Positions 23,850 to 35,424 of a stretch of 64,000 nucleotides of DNA are shown one piece after another. The stretch spans positions 331,921,106 to 331,985,105 of the forward strand of contig OY282558.1 in NCBI GenBank assembly GCA_958295665.1. Direction: 5' to 3'. The notes under the pieces were generated by a model. It saw only the letters and a program-made list of their open reading frames with translations, was not told the origin of the DNA and made no database searches. The stretch comes from Tipula vernalis (lineage: Eukaryota; Arthropoda; Insecta; Diptera; Tipulidae). Numbering within the stretch: position 1 is the stretch's first letter; every line of letters starts with the position of its first letter. Both the position numbers and the translations under genes were made by a program.

Positions 23850-24446
23850 CCCTAGGCGCTGGACGGAGATTGATGTGGTGTACATGTCTAAAGCTTGCAT
23901 GTCTACCCTAAGATCCTAAGATTAACAATTCTATGATCCCTTCTATTGAAAGCCTAAGAAAGGCTGTTGGATATTAGAGGAAAAATAAGACCCATTAAGT
24001 GGACACTATCTCAGCATGCGTTCATTAACGCCTTGGTGCATACGATTGAGAAACCAATTCACATGAAAGAGTTTTATTTGGTAGCCTTTCTAGGTATAGA
24101 TGGCTCATTAAATAATGCGGAAGCAGAGGCAATCAGGGAAGGATTGCAATTTTTTGGAGGTGAATTCCCCTGTAAGTAGGTTAATAAATCATATGCTTGG
24201 AAGCAAGATTGTTTGATGATTTGACAAACCCTACATGGAGGTGTCTTGTCCCCTCTTCTATAGAACATAGGGGTAAATGTGTTATTGTTGGAACTAGAAA
24301 TAGAGGGTATATAAGTTATCGCCTACGCAGACGGTGTAGCAATAGCTGTTTCTGGGAAATATGCGACAAATTGTAGACGAAATGCAGAATGCGCTGACAA
24401 TCGTTATGAAATGGGCTGGCAAATGTGAATTGGGAACTAACTGGTC
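23850..24446 (+). pseudogene. LOA/R1-like LINE reverse transcriptase fragment
   Basis: Coding similarity runs across frames. HTIEKPIHMKEFYLVAFLGI and NNAEAEAIREGLQFFG (about 24030-24160) correspond to the RT palm strand with the first Asp. GGVLSPLL follows at about 24240, then AYADGVAIAV at about 24323, where the catalytic YADD has become YADG. Several stops are present. The type is a LINE with a C-terminal RNase H, as the continuation at 25320-25750 suggests. The copy is interrupted at about 24447 by a Gypsy piece on the other strand. Confidence 0.65.
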
Positions 24447-24770
24447 TTATGATTCCATTCGATAATAATTTTTCGATTTCTTTTTTTATTTCATCCTTTT
24501 GGTATTCCGGATGGCGGTACTGTTTTGTAAATACCGACTGACATTTTCTAAGTTTATTTGGTGTTTAGTCGCATTTGAGAATGTTAATTTACCTATGTGA
24601 AAAATTTCCTTGAACTCTTTACATAGTTTTAAAATTTCCGTTTTTTCCTCAAGATTTAAGTTTTCTAGATTTAATTTAGATTCAATTTTTTATTTTCGTG
24701 GTTTTCGCACTGGGAGTTGAGAAAATGTAGTTCATTATATTTTGTATTTAATTCCTTGACTTTTATGGGA
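24447..24770 (-). pseudogene. Ty3/Gypsy pol fragment (protease-RT linker and RT start)
   Basis: On the minus strand from about 24770 down, the translation shows LNLEEKTEILKLCKEFKEIF and then, after a frame change, FTKQYRHPEYQKDEI with NGIIRP at 24455. This is the entry segment of Ty3/Gypsy reverse transcriptases. Only about 100 codons remain, with breaks, and no LTR, env or integrase is adjacent. Confidence 0.65.
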
Positions 24771-24774
24771 GGTA

Positions 24775-25105
24775 TTAAAAAGATTTCTTTTCGAGAAAAT
24801 CGACATCTCAAAACTTTCTTCTATCGGCAAGCATCCCATCATGATATTCTGATAGCCCTATGCGTATACTTTAATCATGCTTATCCGTTAAAATTTAATA
24901 TTGGGTTTACCTATTCAAATTCCAATTATTCGAAAACTTGTAAAATTCGATCTTAAGCATGTATAAGAAAATCGATATCCAGAAACTTTCCTCTGTCGGC
25001 AAACGTCTCACTATGATTTTCTGATCGGCCTATCTGTGTAGAATCATGATCAACCATTAAAATTTCATGTTGTGTTTCATATTTAAGCGGTTTCTAGAAT
25101 TTCAT
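24775..25105. repeat. Two diverged tandem copies of a ~175-bp repeat
   Basis: The segments at about 24785-24955 and 24960-25105 share cgagaaaatcgacatctcaa/aagaaaatcgatatccagaa, then cggcaagc/cggcaaac and the end caaccattaaaattt/ccgttaaaattt. A third, shorter relative lies at about 53610-53690 (ctaagaaaatcgatttt, catccgctaaaattcc), so this is a dispersed family. Confidence 0.55.
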
Positions 25106-25107
25106 AT

Positions 25108-25760
25108 TCAAGTGGCATGGCGTCTACTGGAGGGGGACCAAAGTTGAGTAGATTATTCTACCAGCTCCGAAAGCTTCCAGTAGGGTACGCATCACATGAG
25201 ATGTTCTGGTCATGTATTAGACAGCTGCGTGATGGGTACAATTGTGTAAGGGGTAACATGTTCACAATTCGCAAGTGTATGTGCTGCCTCCTCGTGGAAA
25301 CCACTGATAGCTAAGGCCATTTCGCACAATGTGGCCATTTGGCACAGGCTAAAGTACGGCGCTAAAGGAGAAATCCTTAACAAAAAACCCTAAACTAAGG
25401 TGGGGCAGCATATGCCGATTTATGGATGGCTGATAGGTTAATCAGTCCAAAGTATGCGGACTCTGGATACCAGGTATCCTCCAGTTTTATTTAGCCTTCC
25501 TTTAGTAAAGCTGGGTGATCTACAGGCGACTTTCTATTCCCACCAACTCGTAAGAGTAAAATCAAACGGAAGACGGGACAGGGGTTGGAATATACGGGAG
25601 TGGGACAACTTCTCTCAAAGTTCTTTGTACCAATGCTACCGATATTCTAGCAGAACTACATGCTGTAGTAAACATACAGGAGGGAGAGCGACATATTTCA
25701 AGTTATTATACACCTAGGTATGGATTTTATTAATCATGTTATATGTACATATCTTCGCAC
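25108..25760 (+). pseudogene. LOA-like LINE C-terminal part with RNase H remnant
   Basis: The open frames 25117-25314 and 25454-25717 are parts of one decayed polyprotein tail. Reading across frames, about 25565-25700 gives KTEDGTGVGIYGSGTTSLKV and then ATDILAELHAVVNIQ, which fits the RNase H fold of I, LOA and R1-group LINEs (acidic residue, then ILAEL in the second strand-helix). It is probably the same element as 23850-24446, separated by the Gypsy piece and the tandem repeats. Confidence 0.5.
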
Positions 25761-26350
25761 AATTGGATGTTTTATGAAAACAAGCGGACTATAGAGCAAT
25801 ATTATGGGCAACAGCTTATGAAAACGCAATAGTCAAACATATAATAGTGGACATGCTTTTTCGCTTACTCGAGTACATATTTTGACCATTTATATCAGTG
25901 ATCGCAAATACGTGGCACGCGTGCCAGACTTGGTTGTTATCAAAATCGACCTTATTGCAGTTATTTTGATGTTGTAAAATGCGAAACCATGAAATTAATT
26001 TGGTCATATAACCACCTTTGGAACAAATATCAAATATTTACGACAAATGCGGTAAGCGCGAAGAAAATTATAGCCGATAAAACGTGGAAGAAAATCGTGG
26101 ATTTTTCTGATTGCGCGGGCTTTTACAGCCCAGTTTTAAATGTTCAGTTGTTACAATTTTTTTTTGGGACACTTGTCCCAAAGGTATCTTGACATTTGTA
26201 GCCATATTGGATTCTTAGTTTATTGTTGGCTGTCGACAAAATTTTAGAGGTTTGGTGTGCTCGGTAATTTTGTTTTTAGAAGTGGAAAAACTCACTACGG
26301 TGTCGTTTTTGACCAAAAATTTACAAACAAGCAGATAAATGTGAGCATGC
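25761..26350. other. Unassigned sequence between transposon remnants
   Basis: No gene is recognised. The string tttgggacacttgtcccaaa at 26164-26183 is an imperfect palindrome and may be the end of a small element. The last part, from about 26210, may be the 3' end of the mariner at 26354-26770. Confidence 0.3.
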
Positions 26351-26353
26351 GCA

Positions 26354-26770
26354 TTATCTCCAGGTGGCAAAAACTAATAGTATACGGTGCCCGTTGAAAT
26401 TTAACCGTGAGCAAAACTTTCCAGTTATGACCCGTTTTGGATCATTGTTGATTTCATTCAGCAACATCTGAGTATTGTCCATTCGATACTGCTTTTGGTC
26501 GAAATTCAACAATTTCGGAGCCAATTTTGATGTCAAACGTTTCATGCCCAAAACATTGGAAAAAGTGTTTGGAATTAAACGAGCTGGTCATATATTCATC
26601 GTCTTTATGGCTGTCTTTGAAACGCTTGTTCCATCGGTAGATGCTTGATTTGTTCATAGAAGACTCGCAAATTATTTAACAATTTCAATACAGCTGTACA
26701 CTTCATTCTATTCTTAAAGCAAAATTCAATACAAATTATTTGTTCCATTTTTTCCACAAGTAAAAAGCCA
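26354..26770 (-). pseudogene. Mariner-like transposase N-terminal remnant
   Basis: The minus strand reads SSIYRWNKRFKD (helix-turn-helix segment, about 26650-26615), then in another frame MGMKRLTSKLAPKLLNFDQK followed by LLNEINNDPKRVITG (26551-26420). This order matches the DNA-binding half of a mariner transposase up to the ITGDE catalytic motif, where the coding similarity stops: the Asp-Glu is replaced by Lys-Phe. Stops and frameshifts are present. Start-like sequence MEQ lies at about 26745. Confidence 0.65.
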
Positions 26771-27719
26771 ACAATAAATTAAGCATGCGGTACCAACAGA
26801 AGAAAAAAAAATGTGAAGAAAAATTCCGCGTGTTTTGATTAAACCTCGTATTTAGATATCGACATTTTTCAAACCGAACAGCCATAACCATCGCAAATTT
26901 TGCGATTTTAGCCATAATTTATTCAGACTAAGAAATTTTAGTTCAGGATTTGTTAATAACAAATTATGAGGCATGTTTGCGTTGGTCTTAGTTAACAAAA
27001 GGTCAGCTAAAGGGAATTCTCACTGGGGTGGCCAGTTTAGAAACGTCTAAACCTGAATGAAGTCTGAAAAAGTTTGAAAAAGTAGTACGTTCCGAGTTTA
27101 AAAACCAGGGAAGTTTTTAAGTCTCGACATTTGTTATGTATTTGATGAAAAAAAAAACAAGAAATAGCTTTATGAAATTGGTTTCGCAACGACGACCATC
27201 GATTGGTTAGAAAACGGATTTGTAGTGAAATCTCAGATACCGAATTGGGGCATTGTAGCTGTGATGGAGTTTCTTAAATAAAACACGGCCAGAATTCAAC
27301 AAATATTCCGGGACATTGCTAATGATACTTTGGTACATCAATACAATACAAACAATAAATCAAAAAATTAGATTTGCCAAAGAGAAATTAGATTTTTAAA
27401 TACTTAACCAGTCCAGACATTTTCAGAAATTCGAGCATAAAATGGAACACGCACGTTTGTTGGTCGATTTTAGTGAAGTTTTATATTTTAGTTTTAATAT
27501 CTGAGCCTATATAAAATAAAATTATTCACGGTTTGAGGAGTTCCTTTGGTCATTCATAACAGTTGCGGTCGGATTTCTTAAATAAAATAAGAGCCAAATT
27601 CTGGGAGGGAATTCTTTGTGGATGGATTTTAATAAAATTGTACATCAAAGGTTTGAGATCTTAAAATAAAATGAATTCCGGTTCTGAAAAATTCCTGGGG
27701 TAGGATTTTTTAATTAAAC
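26771..27719. other. AT-rich DNA with degenerate repeats, no gene
   Basis: Degenerate repeats of a motif around ttcttaaataaaa...ccagaattc recur at about 27270, 27570 and 27690. No frame or splice structure supports a gene. Confidence 0.35.
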
Positions 27720-28345
27720 CATGGCGGGAATGGTGCTACCAATGGTGCTTGTTGCTGATTCTACTAATATCGCACATATGATAGCGCTAGGAAAATATTT
27801 TGCAGACATTATTTACCCAAGAAAATACAAGGTTACGTACCTATTGCAGCTCAGGTTCACGGAATTAAGATAAATAACGAAACTTTTGTTATAAACTTAC
27901 AGCAGTTATTCCATCGAATCGTTTGCGTTGTCAAAAATCTGCAAGAGTTATTACACTCATATTTTAAAAATCAACCATCAAATCCAGATTTAAAATAGAA
28001 CTATCACCAAGTACAATTTTCTAACAAATTCCAGATGGAAGTTATTAGCTATACTCCCTAATATGGCCAAAGTCATACGACATATGGTCAAAAACTTCAA
28101 ATGTATGGGAATTACGTTTTGAAGCATTAAGAACTAACACGAAAGGAGAAGAGCAACAGAAGGGCACAATTGCCAAATTTCATCAAACATCGTGTTGGAA
28201 AATATATCGTACGTTACTACGGTACGTACCAGAACTAGAGATATTCGCAGTTTGTGTTGTGCACCGTTCAGAAGCGATTTTCGCATTTCTCTGAACACTT
28301 TAAAACGTTTTTTATAACCCTGATTGCAAGGTTCGCTCAACACCT
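27720..28345 (+). pseudogene. Decayed coding-like stretch, family unknown
   Basis: Plus-strand translation from about 27830 gives GYVPIAAQVHGIKINNETFV and QQLFHRIVCVVKNLQELLHS before a stop at about 27995. This is longer and less AT-driven than neighbouring frames. The look is of a decayed transposon protein, but I cannot name it. Further downstream (28134-28343) only a minus-strand frame is open, with no domain visible. Treat as weak. Confidence 0.3.
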
Positions 28346-30116
28346 AGAAATGGCATATTTTCTAAAAATAATAATATCAACCAATTTTACAATCCTGTAA
28401 TTAATTAGTATTTTTTGGTACAAACTCCTTGAGGTATAAAACCAACAAACAAATTGTGTTTATTAGTTTTAAGGTATCTTCGTACCCTGAGAAATGGATA
28501 GGAAAGATAGGAACTCAATACAAAGAGAAAACAACAACAAAATAATATTTTCATTGTCTACGAATTGTTTACTATTTTTCAACATTGTCTGCATTGTTTA
28601 CGTCGAAAACTGTTGTCTACGCTATTGTTGACATTTGCGGATAGACAATCTCAAAATAGGCGTAAAGGCGCAACACTGGAAATCCCAAATAGTTTAAATC
28701 TTGATAAATTTTATTTATTTGTTTTTTTTTTTTAATTTAGCATTAAGTTCGAATATTTGATTAAACACATACAAACGCAATTTTGTTGTTGTTGTAAAAT
28801 CTAATGTTAATTGAGGAAGTAGATTTCATTCGCATTTACGAAAGAATAGCCCTTTGAAATTCACTTCGGAAATTGTCCAAACTGAAATTACCAGTTACGA
28901 GGGGTAATGGGTTTTGATTTATTTTCATGCCTAAGTAATTCCTACTATTGTGTTGTAACATTTTATTAATTGAGTTACATCATAATCCCTAGAAATCTTT
29001 GTACAAAGTGAATTATTTCATAAATAAATTAAAGAAAATCTTACAACATCTCATTATTACACAATATAAACAACACAAAAATATCTAATTATTATTAAAA
29101 TATTAAATCCCGTAATTTTTGATAAATTTATTTAAATGATATTCCGCAACATTTATAAATATTCAATTTAAAGGTCAATTTGATTTTGGTACACACGATC
29201 ACGACAATATGATCCACGTGACACATTCAATCCTATTTAATAATTAAAATTTAATTAGGCACAAAAAAACACACAGAGATTTTCTAATCATTAATAATTA
29301 ATCCAGAAATAAATAAACTATGCATGCAATAATTAAATAACATCGCCATGGATCTATAAATATATTTCACTACATAGCTTTAGTAGATCAAATCAGATTA
29401 AATAAATTATTATTAGTGCAAAAACGCAAAACTATCAATTTAATTAAGTAGATTTTATGTACTACAAGTGAAATAACAATAATATAACTAAAAATTAAAA
29501 AAAAAAAACATAAACAATTTGTGTTATGAATTTTATGATCAAATTTTTTTGATCTCTCAGATCACATTTTTTTTGTGTATTCAGGCGGAGAGAATAATTG
29601 TTATTGTTTTATAGTAATATAATTAAGATTTGGTTTTCGATACTAAACTATTCTATAACACACTCTCAAATTATTTTATTTTTTATCAATAGAATTTATT
29701 GTTTTGGTTTATGTAACAACAAAAATTTCATTTTGTTAGTACATTTTGCCGATAAATTTAAATTTATCAGGATACGACCGATTTCGAATAAAAAGTTTGT
29801 TTTTTTATACCTCAAACAAGAAACAGCACAATTCACCAAACTATATGCCTAAACTATCGACATTTAGATTAGCTTCTAACTAGTTGTAGTATGATCGATT
29901 GATCATACTGTGATCGATTTACCAGGTTTCATGTAGTTTTAGGTGGATAATACAAATACTGCGCTTTTTTTTTCGACATTTATTCACTTTCGGAGTCCGT
30001 TTCCCCTTACGCTGTCATCTTTATCCAACCATTGTACCGAACTCTTGTGAATGTCGAAACTAATTAATTTCATTGTGGTCATAAACAATCCGTCAAAACT
30101 TGGTGCAAATTCACGC
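28346..30116. other. AT-rich intergenic or intronic DNA
   Basis: No gene or clear repeat is seen. A 9-bp palindrome (agtatgatc-gatt-gatcatact, 29888-29909) stands out as a possible binding site or small stem. The open frame at 29598-29852 is AT-driven and has no domain. Confidence 0.4.
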
Positions 30117-30336
30117 TTATGTTGAGATGTGCCTGCTTCCGATTAAAGCCTTCAGCTCATCATTAACCTCCTTGTTAATATGTATTGCGTATAATTTGCT
30201 AACACTAAAAAATTGGCATGGTTGCTGTAGTCTGATGAAATGACTAAGAATACATTTTTCGTAATCCTCTTCATCAGATCGAAGCTGATTTTGCAATCTC
30301 TTAATAATTTCACCTTCCTCGGATTTATTTAATAAT
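30117..30336 (-). CDS. Possible terminal exon of unknown gene (repeat family)
   Basis: On the minus strand an AG at 30337-30338, preceded by (TTTA)n, opens a frame of 72 codons that ends at TAA (30119-30117). The peptide contains SEEGEIIKRLQNQL, SDEEDYEKCILSHF and KLYAIHINKEVNDELKALIG. It is charged and probably helical, with no motif I recognise. A decayed copy with the same order of sequence lies at about 60780-60930, so this may be part of a transposon or a retro-copied gene rather than a unique host exon. No upstream exon was found. Confidence 0.4.
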
Positions 30337-30839
30337 CTAAATAAATAAATAAATAAATAAAATTTTAATTTTTACGAATTTAGTATTTACCAAACATAAT
30401 TTAGATTAATTATTTTCAAATATCATCTACCAATACTCCCAAAAACATTTCCAGGAAAAAATAATTGTTAAAAATATTATAAATTAGATTTATTTTGCGG
30501 GGCAAAAATCACACCTGCTAATAAAACGTCAAAACTTCCAACTTCCTATTTCCTAGGAAAACCAGAATACCATTGGATAGTATCATATTCTCAAAAATAA
30601 AAATCGCAAAAAAATAACAAAAAACACAAAGTAAAGTGCCAGAAAGGCCCAAATAAATTTTTTTTTAACTGCCAATATGCGCAATAGGAAAACAAAAGGA
30701 TGTTACATAATTTCTTGTCATCCTTCCTCACATCATACCAATGCTTAGCGGCTTTGAGGGTTTTCATATTTTACTTTATGAAACATAAACATGTTTATAA
30801 GTTTAAAATATAAGGAGCTGAAACCTCAATCTTCAGTTT
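30337..30839. other. Spacer with first copy of a dispersed block
   Basis: It begins with an (ATAA)n run at 30341-30361. From about 30590 it contains gtgccagaaaggccc...catccttcct...aatgcttagcggctttgag, a block that returns at about 31720-31850, 31910-31975, 32290-32420 and 35425-35510. Confidence 0.5.
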
Positions 30840-31345
30840 AATCTCCACCTCAATTTACAACTCAACCCCCAAACCCAAGCCCCCAACTCAACCTTCAACT
30901 CAATCACCCATTCAACCCAAAATCAACCCTTAACCCAACCATAAAATAATTCCCTGATTGTACCCCAACTCAATTTCAACTGAACTTAGCTCGAACCAAG
31001 TCTCAACCCTTTATTCAACTCTATACGCAACGGCCAACTCAATCCCGAAGTCAATTCGATTGGAAAGCAACAAGCGTGTAAACTCAAATCAACATCCAAC
31101 TCCTTACTCAAATTCAATTCAACTTCAACTCAAACCTTAACTCGCCCTCAACTTAACCCTTAATTCAACTCTAAATTCAACCATAACTCATCTCCTAACT
31201 CTACCCCAAACTTAATCGTAAGCTTAATGTCTAAACTAACACGGTGCGATAACTGCATGTGTCTGTAAATTCAACTCAATCCCAACCCGGGTTATCTCTA
31301 AATCGACCTTAAACTCAACCCTGAACTTAACCCCAAACTCAACGG
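30820..31345 (+). repeat. C-rich, G-poor simple-sequence tract (TCAAC-type)
   Basis: About 500 bases built from loose repeats of caactcaa and tcaaccc, with few guanines on the plus strand in much of its length. A T18-19 run follows at about 31350. The open frame at 30958-31140 is a by-product of this composition. Confidence 0.7.
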
Positions 31346-31379
31346 CGATTTTTTTTTTTTTTTTTTTTAAATCGAGATC

Positions 31380-32485
31380 AACTCAATCAGAATATTTATT
31401 TATTTTTCATTTTTTATTCAGATAGCAAAATAGAAAAGTCCTCAAGGCCGCTTAGCATTGATCTTCTGTGCCCAAGGATGATTTGGGTAAATTTAATGGG
31501 GTCTTTTGGCACTTTACTTTGTTTTTTGCGGGATTTGGAGAGGGCGAATTTTTATTTTTGAGAAATCGAGAAGATCTCTTTTTTCCGAATAATTTATTTC
31601 TATTTGTTTAGATTCAAACTGTTCCACAGTTATTCCTAATGAATAGTAGGGGTTTGCGAGGGGATACCATCATATTCCCAACAATAAAAATTTAAAAAAA
31701 AATCCCTAAAAATGCAGAATAACGTGCCCATTAAATTTTTTTAAACTACGTACAATATGAAAACCAAAGGAAGCTATGTAAAATCTTGTCATCCTTGCGC
31801 TCAAAAGATCAATGCTAAGCGGCTTTGACAGTTTTTTATTTTAGTATGTGAAATACAAACGTAAATATTATTATAATTCTAAATATTTTTGAAACTTTTG
31901 TGACGTTTTCCTGTCATCGTTGCGCAAAGGGTCCAATGCTAAGCTGCTCTGGGTAGTTCTCTATTTTAGTAAGGCGGTAATTATTAAAAAAAACAAATTT
32001 TTTTAAAAAAGTTCCAATTTTTATGAATGTTAGAATTTCAAAAAATCATCAAAATCATCATCAAAGAATTTTTTTTTATCTTGGATAACGGTGCCAACCC
32101 GGTTGGCGAGGATATCCAGAAAACCAAAATTTACCGAATCAAAAATTTTTAGAAAATGAAATCCCGAAAGTCTAAAATCTCGAAGAAACCTCAAAACAAT
32201 AATCTCTCCGTTATTTCAAAAATTCATAGTAATTCCAGCGGATATCATCATATTCCCTAAAATAAAAATCCCAAATAATTACAAAATAATGTGCTCCAAT
32301 AAAAAGGAAGGCCAAATTAAATTTTTCTTAGCTACAATATGAAAACCAAAGGAAGATACATAATTTCATGTCATGGACCAATATTAAGCGTCTTTGCGGA
32401 GTTTTTTATGCTAGTATTTGAAATATAAACGTAAATGCTTTTATAAATGTAAATATTTTTGAAACATTTCTGAATTTTTTTCTGG
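31380..32485. repeat. Diverged copies of a ~0.2-0.4 kb block
   Basis: Copies at about 31720-31870, 31900-31990 and 32280-32450 share atatgaaaaccaaaggaag, cttgtcatcc/cctgtcatcg, aatgctaagcggctttg and a following tattttagtatgtgaaat. They align with pieces at 30590-30790 and 35425-35520. No protein-coding frame is supported. Confidence 0.55.
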
Positions 32486-32829
32486 GGCCCTATTATGAAA
32501 TTTTCGATAGCGTTTTTTTTCGATAATATCGAGTGTTTCGATAGCGTCGAAAATACCTATTATGAAATTTTCGATAGCGTTTTTTTCGATAATATCGAGT
32601 GTTTCGATAGCGTCGAAAATACCTACCATGAAATTTTCGATAGAGTTTTTTTCCGATAACCTCGCAAGTTTCGATGACATCGAAAATATCTATTATGAAA
32701 TAATCGATATCGAAATCACTTCAATTTGAATGTGAGATTATAGAGATATGTATTTACTTGGCATATGTGTATTCATATGTATACATAAGACATTTACTTG
32801 GCAGATATGTAAATATAAGACATTTGTTT

Positions 32830-33590
32830 GGAACTTGGCCATTTCTTATCCGATTTTGATGAAATTCAGCATGCACGATGGAAATGGGATTCTTAAATGA
32901 TTTTTAGAGGAAGTTCTGGAATATGGCCAATTAGGAAGGAACTTGGTAATTTCTTATCCGATATTGATGAAATTCAGCAAGCACGATTGAAATGGGATTC
33001 TAAAATGATTTTTAGATAAAGTTCTGGAATATGGCCAATTAGGAAGGAACTTGGCCATTTCTTATCCGATTTTGGTGAAATTCAGCATGCACGATGGAAA
33101 TGGGATTCTAAAATGATTTTTAGATAAAGTTCTGGGATATGGCCACTTAGGAGGGAACTTGGCCATTTTTTATCCGATATTAATGAAATTCAGCATGCAA
33201 TATGAAAATGGGATTCTTAAATGATTTTTAGAGGAAGTTCTGGTATATGGCCAATTACTAGGAAACTTGGCCATTTCTTATCCGCTATTGATGAAATTCA
33301 GAATGCACGATGGAAATGGGATTCTAAAATGATTTTTAGAGAAAGTTCTGGAATATGGCCAATTAGGAAAGAACTTAGTAATTTCTTATCCGATATTGAT
33401 GAAATTCAGCATGCACGATTGAAATGGAATTCTAAAATGACTTTTAGATGAAATTTGGAATATGGCCAATTAGTAAGGAACTTGGCTATTCCTTAATCGG
33501 TTTTAGAAATGGGATTCTAACATGCTTTTTGGATGAAGTTCTGGAATATGGCCAAGTATGATGGAACTTGCCTATTCCTTAAACGATTAA
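32830..33590 (+). repeat. 108-bp tandem array
   Basis: About seven units start with ggaacttggccatttcttat, at 32830, 32938, 33046 and onward at about 108-bp steps. Each contains attcagcatgcacga, tgggattctaaaatg and ttctggaatatggcc. Divergence rises toward 33590. Confidence 0.85.
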
Positions 33591-33619
33591 GATATGTGCG
33601 TTGGAAATGATATACAAAA

Positions 33620-34215
33620 ATGGTTATTCGATGTATTCAATGACTTTTTTATAAATCATTTAAGAATCCCATTTTCAACGCACATGTCGAATTTCATAAT
33701 AATCGGTTGGGAAATATGCAAGTTTCGTCATACTTGGAACTATTACAGAACTTCAAACAAAAATCATTTGAGAAACCCATTTGCAACGCAAATGTATAAT
33801 TTAATCATAATCGGTTGAGAACTAGGCAAGTTCGATCATACTTGGTGAAATTCCAGAACTTCATCTACAAATCGTTTTAGAATCCCATTTGCAACGCACA
33901 TGTCAAATTACATCATATTTGGTTGAGAACTAGGCAAGTTCCAATATACTTGGCCATATTCCAGAACTGCATCCAAAAAACATTTTAGAATCCCATTTGC
34001 TTCGTACATGCTGAATTTCATCAATATCGGATAAGAAATGGCCAAGTTCCTTGCTAATTGGCCATATTCCAGAACTTTATATAAAAATCATTTTAAAATT
34101 CCATTTCTATAGTAGTGCATGCTGAATTTCACCAAAATCGGATAAGAAATGGCCAAGTTCCTTCCTAATTGGCCATATTCCAGAACTTTATCTAAAAATC
34201 ATTTAAGAATCCCAT
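33620..34215 (-). repeat. Inverted 108-bp array
   Basis: The same unit in reverse complement (agaatcccattt...gaatttcat...atcgg...gccatattccagaact), about five copies. With 32830-33590 it forms a palindromic core about 1.4 kb long. Confidence 0.8.
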
Positions 34216-34945
34216 TTCCCAGTCGTCGATTCTCGCAACTAGACGACTTCGTGATTTTTATGGCGCACATAATCGTTCATCTGAGCAAGCTATCCGTCGA
34301 ACTGTGGATAGATTTCGTACCACATACTCTCTAGAGGATGCAATAACATCAACACGTCGAAGCAATGTGCGTACTGAAGAGAATATCGCCGCTGTAAACG
34401 AAAGTGTGAAAGAAGATCCAAATTTAGCGATTCGTCTTCATTTGCAGGAATTGGGGCTCTGTCCGTCCACTACAAATATGGATGACATTAATCCGAACGA
34501 GATTTGGTTTCAACAGTATGGCGCTACATGTCATACGGCGACCGCAACCATCGACTTATTAAAATCAAAATTTGGCGATAAGTTGATTTCGTGAAATGGA
34601 CCTGTCAATTGGCCTCCAAGCTCTCGATTATTTCCTGTGGGGCTACGTGAAGTCACTGGTTTATGTTGATAAACCAGCAACAATTCACGCCTTGGAGGCC
34701 AGCATTGTTCGTGTTATTCGTGACATACGGCCAGCAGTGCCCGAAAAAGTGGCGAAAATTGGACGTCCAGAATGCATTTTCGTCAAGAACAGCCGCGGTG
34801 CCCATATGCCCGAAATCATTTTCAAATATTAATGCCATGTACATATTGATCTTTCGAATAAAAAAAAATGTTCATTACAATTTAATTTTTTGTGTTATTT
34901 TTTACAATTTCAAGTTCTATCGGGCTTAAAAAAACACTCTTTAGA
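34216..34945 (+). pseudogene. Internally deleted mariner-family transposase
   Basis: The N-terminal part (about 34230-34475) has the helix-turn-helix run AIRRTVDRFRTTYSLEDA, then RTEENIAAV and LGLCPSTT. A deletion removes roughly the middle third, and the frame resumes at about 34476 with NPNEIWFQQYGATCHTA, where the second catalytic Asp (normally QQDGA) is Tyr. NGPVNWPP follows after a stop at 34592-34594, and another frame carries LDYFLWGYVKSLVY and the C-terminus RGAHMPEIIFKY (34832). The end gcttaaaaaaacactctttag at about 34925-34944 looks like the terminal inverted repeat. Dead copy inside the larger element. Confidence 0.8.
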
Positions 34946-35204
34946 ATCCCAAGAAAATTTTAATAAAAAAAATCATAAATGCTCAGTTCAACACCCCATT
35001 ACAATGGACAACCTTTTTGGTCCCATCGATGTCCGTTGTAGAGAGGTTTCTCTGTAATATAATATTAATATAACACAAATATAATATTAATATAAAATAA
35101 AAATTTATTTGCAACTCACATTTTTGAAAAAAATATTTTTATTTATTAAATATTGCAATTTAATTCTATTAAACTACCTTAATGAAATAATATGGTCGTC
35201 ACCT
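34946..35204. other. Remaining interior of the inverted-repeat element
   Basis: It contains atggacaacctttttggtcc followed by catcgatgtccgttgtagag and an AT-rich tail. No gene is visible. Confidence 0.35.
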
Positions 35205-35424
35205 CAAGAGCAGTCGAAAATTTTCGATATTATCGAAAAAAAAATACTATCGAAAAATTTCGTGATAGCTCATTTTCGATAATATCGAAAAAAAATCGAA
35301 ATCGAAAAATTTCGTAATAGCTCATTTTCGATACTATCGAAAATATCGAACAATTTCATGATAGCTCATTTTCGATACTATCGAAAAAAAAACGCTATCG
35401 AAAATTTCATAATAGGGCCGTGGT

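Larger units (their letters stand above)
32486..35419. mobile_element. 2.9-kb inverted-repeat element with internal tandem arrays
   Basis: The ends are inverted copies of GGCCCTATTATGAAATTTTC, followed by GATAGCG. Next to the left end, a 67-bp unit rich in TCGATA palindromes repeats about three times (32492-32700); the right end (35205-35410) carries the inverted counterpart. Inside are a 108-bp tandem array and its inverse. No transposase of its own is seen; a deleted mariner lies within. The structure resembles foldback elements. A target duplication was not clear. Confidence 0.75.

Noticed and set aside
30958..31140. 60-codon Ser, Asn and Thr-rich frame
   Set aside because: By-product of the CAACTCAA simple sequence.
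32441..32680. 79-codon frame with repeated ENFIIGIFDAIETLDIIEK
   Set aside because: It comes from the 67-bp TCGATA-rich subterminal repeats.
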